Source: Symsagittifera roscoffensis
Taxonomy: Eukaryota; Xenacoelomorpha; Acoela; Convolutidae
Reading direction: 5' to 3'
Length of the DNA: 64,000 nucleotides
Assembly (NCBI RefSeq): GCF_963678635.1
Contig: NC_087062.1
Coordinates: 100,303,209-100,367,208 of the forward strand
Part shown: one piece after another, positions 37,296 to 49,284 of the stretch
Position numbering within the stretch: position 1 is the stretch's first letter
Layout: each line of letters opens with the position of its first letter
Program-made: the position numbers and the translations under genes
The notes under the pieces: model-generated
Told to the model about the DNA's origin: nothing
Seen by the model: only the letters and a program-made list of their open reading frames with translations
The model's database searches: none

Positions 37296-37572
37296 CCAAG
37301 GGCGGATCAAAAACTTTCTCGAGGGGAGGGGGCGGGTTTTCGAGCTCTCTCAAAGCACTTAATAGACCCTTTTTTGGCCAAATTTTGTGAGCCGCAGGCA
37401 AAAATTGAAAAAAAAGGCCAAAAATCGCGTTTTTCGGCCTGCGCTCCCCCTTGCAAAATTAGTATAAATTGGCGCCGAAGTCGTCTTTAGAAAAATTTTA
37501 GAGTCCGTCGCCATATCTCAAGATAGTACAAGGGGGGGGGGGTCCTTTGGGTCGGTAGGGGTCGAATCCTTA
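37296..37572. mobile_element. Inverted, truncated copy of the 350-bp MITE in the exon 8–9 intron
   Basis: Read on the minus strand, this region follows the 29,185–29,534 element: GGATTCGACCCCTACCGACC, then the poly-C stretch, GGCGCCAATTTATACTAATT, then GCCTGCGGCTCACAAAATTT, ending near GATCCGCCC. The GGCGGATC end is present at about 37,299 but the other terminal ~40 bases are gone. It makes up most of a 387-base intron and stops about 75 bases from the exon 8 donor. Confidence 0.75.
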
Positions 37573-37646
37573 AAAGTGAAAGGCACGAGGGACGAGGGAT
37601 GAAGGATGAGGGACGAGGGACGCCCCACTGCTATTGTTGTGGTTAC

Positions 37647-38751
37647 CAGTGACATGAGGATCCATGTGGGAGATGGAGTGGTCTCTTCCCACTAGACTCT
37701 CGCACATCACATACAGTGCACGATGTAGGGCCTCCAAGGACAGAGTGTTGCGGGTTAGAGTGTAGTCGAACACGGCCACGTCTGCAGTCGGCAACTTCTC
37801 AATCAGTTTGTTCATGGTCCGCACTGACAAATCATTTCGCAGCCACACAGAGAGAGGCTGCAAGTAGTGCTCATACTCCCACACTGTTGGCCTCAGGTCG
37901 AAATCAGGTCGCTCAGGTTCGAACACAAACAAGTAGAGAGCTGCAGTCAACACGGAACAACTTCTCATTTTGGCCTCGACTGTCATGTCGGCAAACTGCT
38001 GCTTCACAGCATCAAACTGACGCAGCCAGGCTGTTACAGTGAACGTCCCTGTCGTGAGAAGGTTGTAGTCCAAACTCAAATCAGACACGTCTCGACTCAT
38101 GTTCGCAGAGTAAGCTACACTTTCTTCCGAACAGTCTCGATTAGCAGGAGAGGCGAAGTTGAGCCACACAAAGTCCACAACCCCTGACGCTTCGCTTTTG
38201 TCTATGTACTTAACAATGGAACCCTCATCGGAAAACATGGAACTATCGGCCATTGCTTCTGCGTAGGACCCCACATCCGCCATATGAGACTTCTGATACA
38301 AATCCACATCGCTGAATGAAATGGAACCGGCAGATGATCGTGGGTTGCGCTCCTCGTGGAATCCCATCAGTTTCAGCCCATCTAGCCGAACGCGTCCCAA
38401 GCCTCCTTCAGTCATGATCCAGCCGGGCGGGCCTTTTGTTTTCGGGTCCAAAACCACAAACGAACACTGACTCTGACTGTGGGCAATGTAGGTCACGTGG
38501 TTCTCTTTGCCTCGCATGTAGTCTGAGTTCAAGTGCTGCATCTGTGCTTCCATCTTCTCCACACAGCTGCTCAGCTTCACTTCTGAGCTCTCGGTTGGTT
38601 TCACTTCTGCTGCTGTGATTTGACGATTGTTGGATGCGAGAGACGCTTCTAAGTTGAGGAGTCGCAGCGAGAGGAGAGAGGCCACCGACACCTCGGCCAA
38701 CTGCTCATCCAGTGGGTCGTCTGTCAGTGCTTGCAACACATTAATGTTCAC
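37647..38751 (-). CDS. Exon 8 of visible gene (putative BLTP1-like protein), largest exon
   Basis: The acceptor TTTGTTTAG|GTG enters in phase 0 and the donor CACTG|GTAACC leaves in phase 1: 368 codons plus one base. Order: VNINVLQALTDDPLDEQLAE (amphipathic beta/helix), SFVVLDPKTKGPPGWIMTEG with GGLGRVRLDGLKLMGF, VDFVWLNFASPA, a TAWLRQFDAVKQQF helix, ALYLFVFEPERPDFDLRPTVW...YLQPLSVWLRN, then ADVAVFDYTLTRNTLSLEAL. These well-ordered stretches are the best basis for the BLTP1/tweek guess. Beyond the donor the frame enters a GAGGGAC-type short repeat (37,580–37,620) that is intronic. Confidence 0.88.
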
Positions 38752-38966
38752 CTAAACAAATCACAGCAGCTAACAGTTGTTCTAGCATACGCTTCTCTTT
38801 GGATGTGGCAAACTTTAATGGCATCCTAGATTGCTTTTTATGCGCTAGCTAAATAAGTAAAGACAAAAAAGTTAAGAGCCTATACATGAAAAGTGAACCT
38901 TTTCTGCTATCTTTGTTTCAGATAACTTATGAAAGTGAAGGAAGTAGAGAGGAGAATACAGTTCAC

Positions 38967-39317
38967 CTCGATGATGTTGACAGAGAAGGAAGAGGAAGCC
39001 AGTTTCTCCTTCCATTGGGACGCCTGCTTGGACACAGCTGCTTCCACGTGGTCTGGTTCGTATCTTTTGGGGGGTGAGAACAGACTGAAGGCACTTCTGG
39101 CAACCACCTCACTGTCCATTCTATTCTTCCCTGCCAACATGTTTTCCTTCTCATTGCACTCCCAGCTGAGCCACTGTTTCTGCTGCTGCTGCTGCTCATG
39201 CAGTGCGAATTGTTTCTTCGCAGCCGATGTGCACTTGCCCTGCAGTTGCATCAGAATGTTTCCGGGATGGTAAGACGAGAGGAAGTGTGAGCACTGCTGC
39301 AGATAGGTACAGGCAGC
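38967..39317 (-). CDS. Exon 7 of visible gene (putative BLTP1-like protein)
   Basis: The acceptor is GTTTGTTAG|GCT and the donor ATCGAG|GTGAAC; both ends are phase 0, giving exactly 117 codons. The start AACTYLQQCSHFLSSYHPGN continues the module begun at the end of exon 6. It is followed by an 8-residue Gln-rich patch (HEQQQQQKQ) from a CAG/CTG run, and the end (WKEKLASSSFSVNIIE) leads directly into exon 8. The 215-base intron to exon 8 shows no unusual feature. Confidence 0.88.
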
Positions 39318-39700
39318 CTAACAAACACACCAAGTGGCTTCCCAACACAGAGTGTATGCAGAGAACAAAATGCAATTTACTAAGGGAGACCTTTTGTGAT
39401 TAATTCACATCACTTTTATCGGATAAAAATCAGCATCAAAATAAATATCATGATAAAAATATTTTCCCTATTTCTGGTGTTCATTTTTCATACCACTCTC
39501 GTTGAGTGCAAAGGAACATTGGCGTAGATTGGACTTTTTCCGGTCGAATTTCACTACATAAAAGCAAAAAGGAGAGTTCACAAGGGGGGTTATTTTTTGC
39601 GTCCTGTAAAAAAGACCGTTCAGTCTTTACGTTCGCTCTAATCTTCCAATTAAATATCAAACTAGAAAGTTTAAATTAATAGTATTAAGAGTATTAGAAA

Positions 39701-40092
39701 AATAAATTGAAAGAGTAATGGTACAACCTCGAAACAATTGCTCTGATCAACGGGCAGCCTTTATGAAACTGCCAACGAACTGAACTAGCTCGTAGAATAA
39801 TAAATTGAAAGAGTAATGGTACAACCTCGAAACAATTGCTCTGATCAACGGGCAGCCTTTATGAAACTGCCAACGAACTGAACTAGCTCGTAGAATAATA
39901 AATTGAAAGAGTAATGGTACAACCTCGAAACAATTGCTCTGATCAACGGGCAGCCTTTATGAAACTGCCAACGAGCTGAACTAGCTCGTAGAATAATAAA
40001 TTGAAAGAGTAATGGTACAACCTCGAAACAATTGCTCTGATCAACGGGCAGCCTTTATGAAACTGCCAACGAACTGAACTAGCTCCTAGAAT
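39701..40092. repeat. 98-bp tandem repeat, 4 copies
   Basis: The unit starting AATAAATTGAAAGAGTAATG begins at 39,701, 39,799, 39,897 and 39,995 with almost no divergence (one AACGAGCTG variant in copy 3). It contains AACAATTGCTCTGATCAACG and CAGCCTTTATGAAACTGCCA. Two minus-strand frames through it are by-products. It lies in the exon 6–7 intron. Confidence 0.96.
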
Positions 40093-41357
40093 GAAGACCA
40101 TACAACGAGAACAACGAGGATCTCTTTCCAGTAGAAATGGGCTCGCACGGAAATACCCTTTGTGGTAATACAAAACCATAGCCAACAGACAGCTGGAAAA
40201 GAGTCGACGAACGCAAGGTTACAGAAAAGAAAGTTTGATCTAATTTGAAAAAGCTTCAATTTTCTAATTGCAAAGCAAAAACATAGCCAATCGATGTATG
40301 AATACTTTTTTCCGATGTATGAATACTTTTGTATTCTTTTTAAAAAATTTCCAAAAATTGCACAAATTTGAAGTTCTCAAATCTATGTTGAGCCGCTGTC
40401 CGCGCACGCAGACGTTACAGACTCAGCCTCTGAAATCGATTGACCATGTCCCTATATTTTTGAGGTATGCCGTTTTATTTGAGTTTTTTTTTCAAAAACT
40501 TCTAAAAACCTAAATTTCAAAACATTTATAGTTTAAGTCAAAATGCCCGACCCAATGGCGGAGTGTTGTCAAGTTAAACCCAGGTGTGGCAAATGCAGGC
40601 TCCAAATATGGCTGCTGAAGTCCTCTCAGTCTTCGCAATTTGAACTATTTTTTTTTCTTTTTTGAACTATCTAAAAAATTAAAATTTTGAATTAAATTAA
40701 GATTGAAAATCCAACCATATGCTGTGATGATATTCTCAAGAGTAAATGGTTAAAAAAGATTAGAAATGATTTTTAATTGATTATAATGGATTTTCATTCA
40801 TTTTAAATAAGACTGGCAGTAAATTCATAAATTAAACAATAATTAACGCTTGAAAATCGATGCGGTTATGCAGTGCTGGCTTAAATTATACGGACAAAAT
40901 GAACAAAATTTGAAATTTCAAACGAGTTTTCAGGGTTGAGATTGGAAAAAAACCATAAGAACTTAAATTGCTTAAAATTTTACCAGAAATAATATGTGCA
41001 ATTTATTTTGCAAATTTTGTGCCAAAATGTTTGCCTTAAAAGTGGGTCATTTTGGCTTTTTTGGTCAATCAAAAAAGTGCGCTTAATCTAATGAGTCAAT
41101 TTAAGAGCAATTGATAATGAAAGTTAGCCTCTCAAAAAAATTTGCTAAGCACAGAGTTGGTTTTTTAAAATAAAAATGACATTTTGTGGCTACCAATCAA
41201 CAATATATCCATTTATAAAAATTTTTGGAGGTTATGCTCTTCTAAAACTTTATAGACCAATTTGAAATGAAGATAAGCAAAATTAGGCCCCTGAGCAAAA
41301 GTAGTTTATTTGGCTCTTCATTGCTAAATGTGATTAGCATGAGCAGACTATACTAGC
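40093..41357. other. AT-rich intron sequence between exons 6 and 7
   Basis: Holds a family-A core phrase (AACAGACAGCTGGAAAAGAG at about 40,186) and a 21-bp duplication (CGATGTATGAATACTTTT) at 40,295–40,335. No gene recognised. Confidence 0.5.
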
Positions 41358-41699
41358 CTGCATCATCAAGGGGGTTAGGAGGATGCGGATGGGCTGTTCA
41401 AAGTGCACACACACTTTGGAGCTGTCAGTCTCCACTACCGTGTGCTGGTGCTTGTGCTGCTGTGGTAGAAGAGGCTGTTGTCTGTGGAAAGCAGCAGCAG
41501 CTGCAGCTGAAGTCCCCCCACTTAGCATAGACTGGTCAGCTATTGTAGCGTGCAGGGAGGTGTCAGCCAGCCCGGCGGGGGAAGCACGGACAGCAGGAGA
41601 CACACTCCTCACTCCTCTGAGTCCTGTAGATGTCTTCTTCAGATCCAACCGCGGTGACACTCGAGCAGTTGTCACTACGCGCTCCGACTCATTCGAGGG
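41358..41699 (-). CDS. Exon 6 of visible gene (putative BLTP1-like protein), likely GC donor
   Basis: The acceptor GTTGCTTAG|CCC enters in phase 0. It encodes 114 codons beginning PSNESERVVTTARVSPRLDL, with a short Ala run (SAAAAAAFHRQQ), a His/Gln-rich patch and a conserved-looking end VCVHFEQPIRILLTPLMMQ. Without splicing the frame ends at TAA 33 bases later. The only donor-like site that preserves phase with exon 7 and reads smoothly is CAG|GCTAGT, a GC donor; the GT alternatives are out of phase (A|GTATAG) or very weak (ATA|GTCTGC). Confidence 0.75.
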
Positions 41700-41834
41700 C
41701 TAAGCAACACACTCCCCGCATTAACAAAAACACAAGTTACTTATCATACCGCAACTTCAACTTTTACCAATTTCGGTCCCATGTGAGCTGATTAAAAATT
41801 GTAATAATGTGTTTTATGTCAGACAAAAAAGGTT

Positions 41835-44290
41835 AACTGGACGAAGGGGGGGGGGGGGGCTCCCCCTGTTCTAAAATAGGTTGTAACTGTTTAGGTATGC
41901 TCCCCCTGTTCTAAAATAGGTTGTAACTGTTTATGTATGCTCCCCCTGTTCTAAAATAGGTTGTAACTGTTTAGGTATGCTCCCCCTGTTCTAAAATAGG
42001 TTGTAACTGTTTACGTATGCTCCCCCTGTTCTAAAATAGGTTGTAACTGTTTAGGTATGCTCCCCTGTTCTAAAATAGGTTGTAACTGTTTACGTATGCT
42101 CCCCCTGTTCTAAAATAGGTTGTAACTGTTTAGGTATGCTCCCCTTGTTCTAAAATAGGTTGTAACTGTTTACGTATGCTCCCCCTGTTCTACAATAGGT
42201 TGTACCTGTTTACGTATGCTCTCCCTGTTCTAAAATAGGTTGTAACTGTTTACGTATGCTGCCCCTGTTCTAAAATAGGTTTTAACTGTTTAGGTATGCT
42301 CCCCCTGTTCTAAAATAGGTTGTAACTGTTTACGTATGCTCCCCCTGTTCTAAAATAGGTTGTAATTGTTTACGTATGCTCCCCCTGTTCTAAAATAGGT
42401 TGTAACTGTTTAGGTATGCTCCCCCTGTTCTAAAATAGGTTGTAACTGTTTACGTATGCTCCCCCTGTTCTAAAATAGGTTGTAACTGTTTACGTATGCT
42501 CCCCCTGTTCTAAAATAGGTTGTAACTGTTTAGGTATGCTCCCCCTGTTCTAAAATAGGTTGTAACTGTTTACGTATGCTCCCCCTGTTCTAAAATAGGT
42601 TGTAACTGTTTAGGCATGCTCCCCCTGTTCTAAAATAGGTTGTAACTGTTTACGTATGCTCCCCTTGTTCTAAAATAGGTTGTAACTGTTTGCGTATGCT
42701 CCCCCTGTTCTAAAATAGGTTGTAACTGTTTAGGTATGCTCCCCCTGTTCTAAAATAGGTTGTAACTGTTTACGTATGCTCCCCCTGTTCTAAAATAGGT
42801 TGTAACTGTTTAAGTGTGCTCCCCCTGTTCTAAAATAGGTTGTAACTGTTTAGGTAAGCACCCCCTGTTCTAAAATAGGTTGTAACTGTTTACGTATGCT
42901 CCCCCTGTTCTAAAATAGGTTGTAACTGTTTACGTATGCTCCCCATGTTCTAAAATAGGTTGTAACTGTTTAGGTATGCTCCCCTTGTTCTAAAATAGGT
43001 TGTAACTGTTTACGTATGCTCCCCCTGTTCTAAAGTAGGTTGTAACTGTTTACATATGCTCCCCCTGTTCTAAAATAGGTTGTAACTGTTTAGGTATGCT
43101 CCCCCTGTTCTAAAATAGGTTGTAACTGTTTACGTATGCTCCCCCTGATCTAAAATAGGTTGTAATTGTTTAGGTATGCTCCCCTTGCTCTAAAATAGGT
43201 TGTAAATGTTTAGGTATGCTCCCCCTGTTCTAAAATAGGTTGTAACTGTTTACGTATGCTCCCCCTGATCTAAAATAGGTTGTAACTGTTTACGTATGCT
43301 CCCCCTGTTCTAAAATAGGTTGTAACTGTTTAGGTATGCTCCCCCTGTTCTAAAATAGGTTGTAACTGTTTACGTATGCTCCCCCTGTTCTAAAATAGGT
43401 TGTAACTGTTTACGTATGCTCCCCCTGTTCTAAAATAGGTTGTAACTGTTTAGGTATGCTCCCCCTGTTCTAAAATAGGTTGTAACTGTTTAGGTATGCT
43501 CCCCCTGTTCTAAAATAGGTTGTTACTGTTTAGGCATGCTCCCCCTGTTCTAAAATAGGTTGTAACTGTTTACGTATGCTCCCCTTGTTCTAAAATAGGT
43601 TGTAACTGTTTGCGTATGCTCCCCCTGTTCTAAAATAGGTTGTAACTGTTTAGGTATGCTCCCCCTGTTCTAAAATAGGTTGTAATTGTTTAGGTATGCT
43701 CCCCTTGTTCTAAAATAGGTTGTAACTGTTTACGTATGCTCCCCCTGTTCTAAAGTAGGTTGTAACTGTTTACATATGCTCCCCCTGTTCTAAAATAGGT
43801 TGTAACTGTTTAGGTATGCTCCCCCTGTTCTAAAATAGGTTGTAACTGTTTACGTATGCTCCCCCTGATCTAAAATAGGTTGTAATTGTTTAGGTATGCT
43901 CCCCTTGCTCTAAAATAGGTTGTAACTGTTTAGGTATGCTCCCCCTGTTCTAAAATAGGTTGTAACTGTTTACGTATGCTCCCCCTGTTCTAAAATAGGT
44001 TGTAACTGTTTACGTATGCTCCCCCTGTTCTAAAATAGGTTGTAACTGTTTAGGTATGCTCCCCCTGTTCTAAAATAGGTTGTAACTGTTTACTTATGCT
44101 CCCCCTGTTCTAAAATGGGTCGTAACTGTTTACGTATGTTCCCCCTGTTCTAAAATAGGTTGTAACTGTTTACGTATGCTCCCCCTGTTCTAAAATAGGT
44201 TGTTACTGTTTACGTATGCTCCCCCTGTTCTAAAATAAGTTGTAACTGTTTACGTATGCTCCCCCTGTTCTAAAATAGGTTGTAACTGTT
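41835..44290. repeat. 40-bp tandem satellite, about 61 copies, filling the intron between exons 5 and 6
   Basis: The unit TCCCCCTGTTCTAAAATAGG + TTGTAACTGTTTAGGTATGC repeats every 40 bases from about 41,860 to 44,290, after a 12-base poly-G run. The last part of the unit alternates between TAGGTATGCT and TACGTATGCT. Higher-order copies exist: the TAAAGTAGG...TTTACATATGC and CCTGATC/CCTTGCTC variants recur at an offset of 720 bases (43,034/43,754; 43,147/43,867). The array occupies most of a 2.7-kb intron. Confidence 0.97.
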
Positions 44291-44412
44291 GTGTCTCAGC
44301 TAGCAATCAAGTTATATACTGTACAACATACATAATTAAAAGCAAAGACAGAATGGAGAGATCAGATTCATTCACAGCGAGCAACATTCATGTTTGATAT
44401 CGCTATTCTCAC

Positions 44413-44437
44413 CTTGCGTCTGGCTGCGGCTTCAGAT

Positions 44438-44474
<37 letters not shown>

Positions 44475-44713
44475 TGTGCTGGCCTTGTTGGCTTTTGGGC
44501 AGCTTGGAGGTGCTGCTGGTCCTGTCCTGGATGAGATGCAGGCCCAGTCCCGTTTCCAGCACAGCCGGTCTCACGTGGGCGTGGCTGTCTATGTGGAACA
44601 CGTGTTCTGCCAATGGGGCGTAGGGTCCAGGCACCAGGAAGCTGTACTCGTCCTCACACTCCTCAAAGTGCATGCTCACTTGGGGCAACAGACTCTGGTA
44701 GAAGGCGAGGAGT
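44413..44713 (-). CDS. Exon 5 of visible gene (putative BLTP1-like protein), with poly-Ala tract
   Basis: The acceptor is TTTTGAGTGCAG|A and the donor ACGCAAG|GTGAGA is near-consensus, leaving in phase 0. It encodes 100 codons: LLAFYQSLLPQVSMHFEECE, then a segment with FLVPGPYAPLAEHVFHIDSH and VLETGLGLHLIQD that looks like a folded module. After that comes an Ala tract of about 11 residues encoded by a GCT/GCA run (CAG-type trinucleotide repeat on the plus strand at about 44,441–44,472), ending VSEAAARRK. The triplet run may be length-polymorphic. Confidence 0.88.
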
Positions 44714-45344
44714 CTGCACTCAAAATATATCAACATTCAAACAAGGTCAGCCACAAACAACAAAAGTTCAGACTAAACCCAACACTTTTTGTCATTACAA
44801 AAACTTAACCTACAAATAAAACGTTCAGGTCTCTTGTCCAAGAGCAGGAAGTTGTTCTAAATCAGACGCCTATTGAGTTATGTATGGATGACTGTACTCA
44901 TAGAGTAATTTCAGACAAGGTACACCGTCTGCTCGTCACGCTATCTTATTTTCGGCCGGATAGATTCGTGCAACTTCTTAGTCTAATATCGATCTTAATC
45001 TTACTCTTATATCTCTTAGTCTCAATAGATCTAGTGTATACTGGTTTATGCGAGTTAGTTTTCAGAATGAGAACAACTGTATTCTAAGTTTAAATCAAAT
45101 TGCCCTGGTGCTGAAACTACAAGTAGTTTCAGAACTTACAAATAAGTGAAACTGTTAGTTATGGAATATGATTGGTTAGTTAAGAATATTTTATAGAATT
45201 AGAGAATTATATTTATAACCAATTATAAATTCTAGTTTAGAACTGGTTCTACTATGTTAAATTAGTTCAGACGCGTATCGGTTCATATCTCAGGACCCTG
45301 GCTTTGATCACGCAAATGTTCATTTTGTCTCAAATGTCTTTGGC
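44714..45344. other. Intron sequence downstream of exon 4, nothing recognised
   Basis: Start of the 4.9-kb exon 4–5 intron as read on the plus strand. Short CTAATATCGATC / CTTAGTCTCAATAG stretches, no coding frame with protein-like character. Confidence 0.45.
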
Positions 45345-45990
45345 CGAAAAGTCTGAGTTGTTAGTTTAATTTATCTTGCATTGAAATTGGTTGAAGCATC
45401 TCTGTCTGAAATGTCTAATCACGCATGAAATATCTTTCTAGATTTGAGCTCAGGACAATTTTAATTTTTGGAGGATGTAAATGTAAAAATTCGATACTCC
45501 TCGGAGAAAAAAACTACCCGAGCGTAGATCTTGTTCTTTGAAAATCGGAAAATCAAACTTGAGCTACAACAAATTGTGAAATTTTCTCATGGAAAAAAAA
45601 CAAACAAAAAATCACGAAGACTTTTAAAAGGGTTTTCATTACGTTTGCGACTCATAATTTTCCATGATCAATGTTTTTAATGGATCAAATTTGATTTAAG
45701 CTTCTAGAACAGACAACTGACAAATGGAAAAGAGTAATAAGCGCAAAAAAATAGATGGTATTAAAGCTCTTTGAATTTGTAGAACAAGTTAAGATGGAGT
45801 GTTTTTTGTTAAAATTAACCCAGATTGAGAAAATTGAATCAATAGTCAAAATTTTTAATTCCTTGGGAAATCTGATAACTTTTTCATTTTTCGAAATAAG
45901 AAGTCGATCACGCTTTCGTGACTTGTACATTTTTGCTGTTAGAGTTTACCTTCCTTGTAACAAGGAACGAACTGTAACAACGAAAGAAAT
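45345..45990 (+). repeat. Dispersed repeat family A, copy 2
   Basis: Direct-orientation partner of 30,700–31,440, starting CGAAAAGTCTGAGTTGTTAG and running through CAACTGACAAATGGAAAAGA and AAGTCGATCACGCTTTCGTG to the CCTTGTAACAAGGAACG end. Located in the exon 4–5 intron. Confidence 0.8.
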
Positions 45991-46389
45991 GAATGTCAAA
46001 CCGCAAAGTGAGGTTGAGCCTGAACAAATCTTAAGACTTTTCCCAAAAAAAACTAAGAATTATCCTCGCCTTTATAAGAGTCTACCAGTGTCGATTCTTA
46101 ATGAGTTTTAATCGGTAGCTGAAATGAACTCTTTGTTTTCCTGGACATGGATAGTTTTAATAGGTAATAGCAAAAACGAAGAAATAAATTGAAATTTCCA
46201 AAAAACTTCACTATATTTGAGTTTGAAAGCCAAATTACCAGTTTTTCTCGAGACTCTTGAAGTTTTATTGATTATTCTAATGATCGGATCATCTATAACA
46301 ATTGATCGACCCGCATTGACAAAAATGGATAAAAATCAATTATCTAGAGGAAAAATATACAGATTTCAGATCTGTTGTAACTTTAAATA

Positions 46390-46620
46390 GTAAAAGTTAA
46401 TTTATGAGCAATGTTTTTTTTGACAAATTAAACCCTTTATGAGAAAATTGGATCGACAGGCAAGTTTTTAATTCCACTGGGAAATTTGATAATTAATATC
46501 CATTTTTGATATTAGAAGTCGATCACGTTTTCGTGATTTTTACACTTTTTCTGTTCGATAGTGGAGTTTGCCTTCCTTTTAATAAAGGAATTGAACAGAA
46601 CTTACAGAAAAATTAAAAAT
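46390..46620 (+). repeat. Dispersed repeat family A, partial copy
   Basis: The 3' part of the family is recognisable: GAGAAAATTGGATCGACAGG, AATTCCACTGGGAAATTTGA, AGAAGTCGATCACGTTTTCG and GTGGAGTTTGCCTTCCTTTT. It begins about 400 bases after copy 2. Confidence 0.65.
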
Positions 46621-47439
46621 GAACAAAAAAAAATTGAACTAACTCGGGCTCTCAAAAATGTGGCAGTTTGTCTTCTTTAGAGGAGCTCGAACAACAGGTT
46701 GAATAATGCAGATCATTCAAAATAATGAGTCAATGGCAAACGCTAACATCTAACTTTTTAACAGCGACAGTAAAAAGCTGTCAGTAAGAACTTTCAATTG
46801 TTCAAACCTGCGTTCTCTAATTTGAAACATCTCATCATTAAGAAATTTATCTAGTAAGAAATTTTATTTATCAACTCTTTGTTTTCTAGACGGGTACCTG
46901 ACTAGAGTCTACTAGGGAAAAGGCTAGAAAGCAACCCAATGAACAAGATATCAAGTGTCAATCAGAGAGCTATCAGCAAACCCAATCACCCATGGAGGTA
47001 ACTGATTCAGAAAAACGGTTTATTCAAACGAAAGACAACCACACTTTCCATCTTTAGAAGGAACAATTTTGAAAAAAAAACTAGATCAAACGGTTATTCT
47101 ATACAATGAACACGTACTGAGAAAATCAGATATAGAAATAAAAGTTTTTCAAGCACCGAGTAAATTTTCTGCGAAATTGAAACATCGGGTAACTTAATAA
47201 ATTAGCAGGGAAAAGAAAGCGAACCTAGCCGGCCAATCAAACCGACTCTGGCTTTGGGGACTCTCATCAGACAGGACCTCAAGCTCTGAAGCTTCAAGTA
47301 CGACTTATCATTTTGTATTTCAATATCAATCAAATAGCTCAGATAGAGAAACGGTTTCTATTGCTCTTTTTATAAGTTTTTCTCATTTTTGTTAATATTT
47401 CTTTGATAAAAAAATCGACCGAGTTTCAAGATCGAAATT

Positions 47440-49000
47440 GGGTATCTTTCGGAGTGCTCGACTTGTGTTTCGACTGTGCGCGATCTATGTTTCGACTTTT
47501 TTTTACAATCAAATAATATGAGGTAATTGACGAAAAGTTACAATGCATGCTTTTTAGTTAAATTTTTGCGATGATGCTTGATTTGAAAAAAAAAAACTAT
47601 AGGAACCTGCAAAACGCAAAATTCCTCCATCGAATACATTTATTTCATATTAAATCTCTAACTTTTGCTTTTTTTCCTTGCAAATCTGAAATCAGGCTGA
47701 AACTTGATATTTGAGGATTTTTCGGTATAATTTAGTTTTTCTTGCTGGTTCCCTTAAAAATTTACTTCTGGAACTTCTAATTTTGCGGCTAGCAAACCTC
47801 GTCAATTGATTGTTGCGGTTGCAAGTTTCTAGCGGAGCCTTCTCTGAGCAAATAGTTTTTCTGAGCTTCCAATTTAAGTTTGGTTGTGCTCGACTTATGT
47901 TTCGACTGCGCTCGATCTTTGTTTCGACTTTCTCGACCAAAATCAGTTATGTTTCCAGTTTCTCGTCTTATGTTACGACTTTCTCGACATCTATTTTGAC
48001 TTTCTCGACCAAAAATAGGCGTCACTTGACTGTGCTTGACATATGTTCTTGTGACTTTTTCTATCAAATATTATGAGTAAACTGACAAAAAAAAATTTAA
48101 TATATGCTTTTCTGTTGATTTTCTGTGATGATGCTTGATTTGAAATTAAACTGTGGATACCTGTAAAAACCAAAAATCCTCCTTCAATTTTTTTTCTAGT
48201 TGAACTTCTCAATTTTGATTTTATTTTCTTTGCAAATCTAAAATCTGGACTGAAACTGTTGTGAAAATTGATATTTGAGGAATTTTTTGTTGAATTGTTT
48301 TTTTTCCGGTTACCTTTAAGGCTTTCCTCTGAATAAACTTACGAAATATTATAATATATGCTTTTAAGTGGATTTTTTCCTATGATGGTTGATTTGAAAA
48401 TAAACTATAAGAAACTGTGAAATGCAAAATTTCTTCATTGAAAAACTTTTTTTCAAGATGAAACCCTCAATTTTTTTTTTTTTTGCAGTTCTGAAATCTG
48501 GACTGACACTGTTGGGAAAATTGATATTTGCGCAGTTTTTGATAGAATTTACTTTTTCTTGCCGGTTTCCTTAAAGGGTTCCCTCTGGAACTTCTAGTTT
48601 TTTGGCAAGCAAGTCTCTTCAATTGAGTGTTGGGGGCTGCAACTTTCTGACAGAGATCTTCTCTTAGCAAATTATTTGCTCAACTGCCAATTTATGTTTG
48701 ATCAAAATATTGAAAAAAAAATTACAATGATGAAAAATTTGATTGTGCTTCATCTATGTTTGGAATTTGCTCAACCTATGCTTCGACATTCTCAACCAAA
48801 CTCAGGTGTGTTTCGAATGTGCTGGACCTATGTTTCGACTTTCTCGGCCCATGTTACAACTTTATCGATCAAAATTGGGTACATTTCGACTCTCTCGACC
48901 GAAATCGGGCATGTTTTGTGCTTGACTTGAAACTGCTTCTCGACCGCGGATTTTCAGTCGCAAATCTGCACTTGCTCGACTTTCACTGTCGAAACATTAG
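47440..49000. repeat. Field of degenerate TTTCGACTTTCTCGACC repeats with a roughly tandem long unit
   Basis: Clusters of TGTTTCGACT, CTCGACTT, CTCGATCTTTG and TTTCTCGACC occur at 47,455–47,500, 47,885–48,040 and 48,745–48,990. Between them a longer unit recurs three times at about 47,520, 48,085 and 48,345: AT(A/G)TATGCTTTT, then GATGATGCTTGATTTGAAA, then a CCTGTAAAA/CTGTGAAATGC stretch and TTCTTCATTGAA. Diverged throughout. In the exon 4–5 intron. Confidence 0.7.
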
Positions 49001-49284
49001 TTGAGGACCTAAACCCGGATATCTATGATGACATAGGCAAGATTATATAAAAATATAGCAAAAACTTAACTTTTTGTATATGGCTAGAAGGCTTCTACTT
49101 TCAACATTTCCGAGCCTGGAAATCTTAGCCTCGTTTTTGACGGAAGTTTTAAAGATTTTGTCATGTTTGACTTTTACACAAAAATCTGTCTTTTACACAA
49201 CGTACAGTGTGATTTTTGAACAAATTGTGTAGAAAATTGCGTCTGGAGTGCTTTATAAATAAAAGGCAACAAATCCCATTTATG

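Noticed and set aside
37559-37572. Possible tRNA B box (GTCGAATCC)
   Set aside because: No matching A box, acceptor stem or anticodon arm around it; the bases belong to the inverted MITE fragment.
41835-44290. CRISPR-like regular 40-bp repeats
   Set aside because: The repeat fills the whole period, so there are no spacers; this is a tandem satellite inside an intron.
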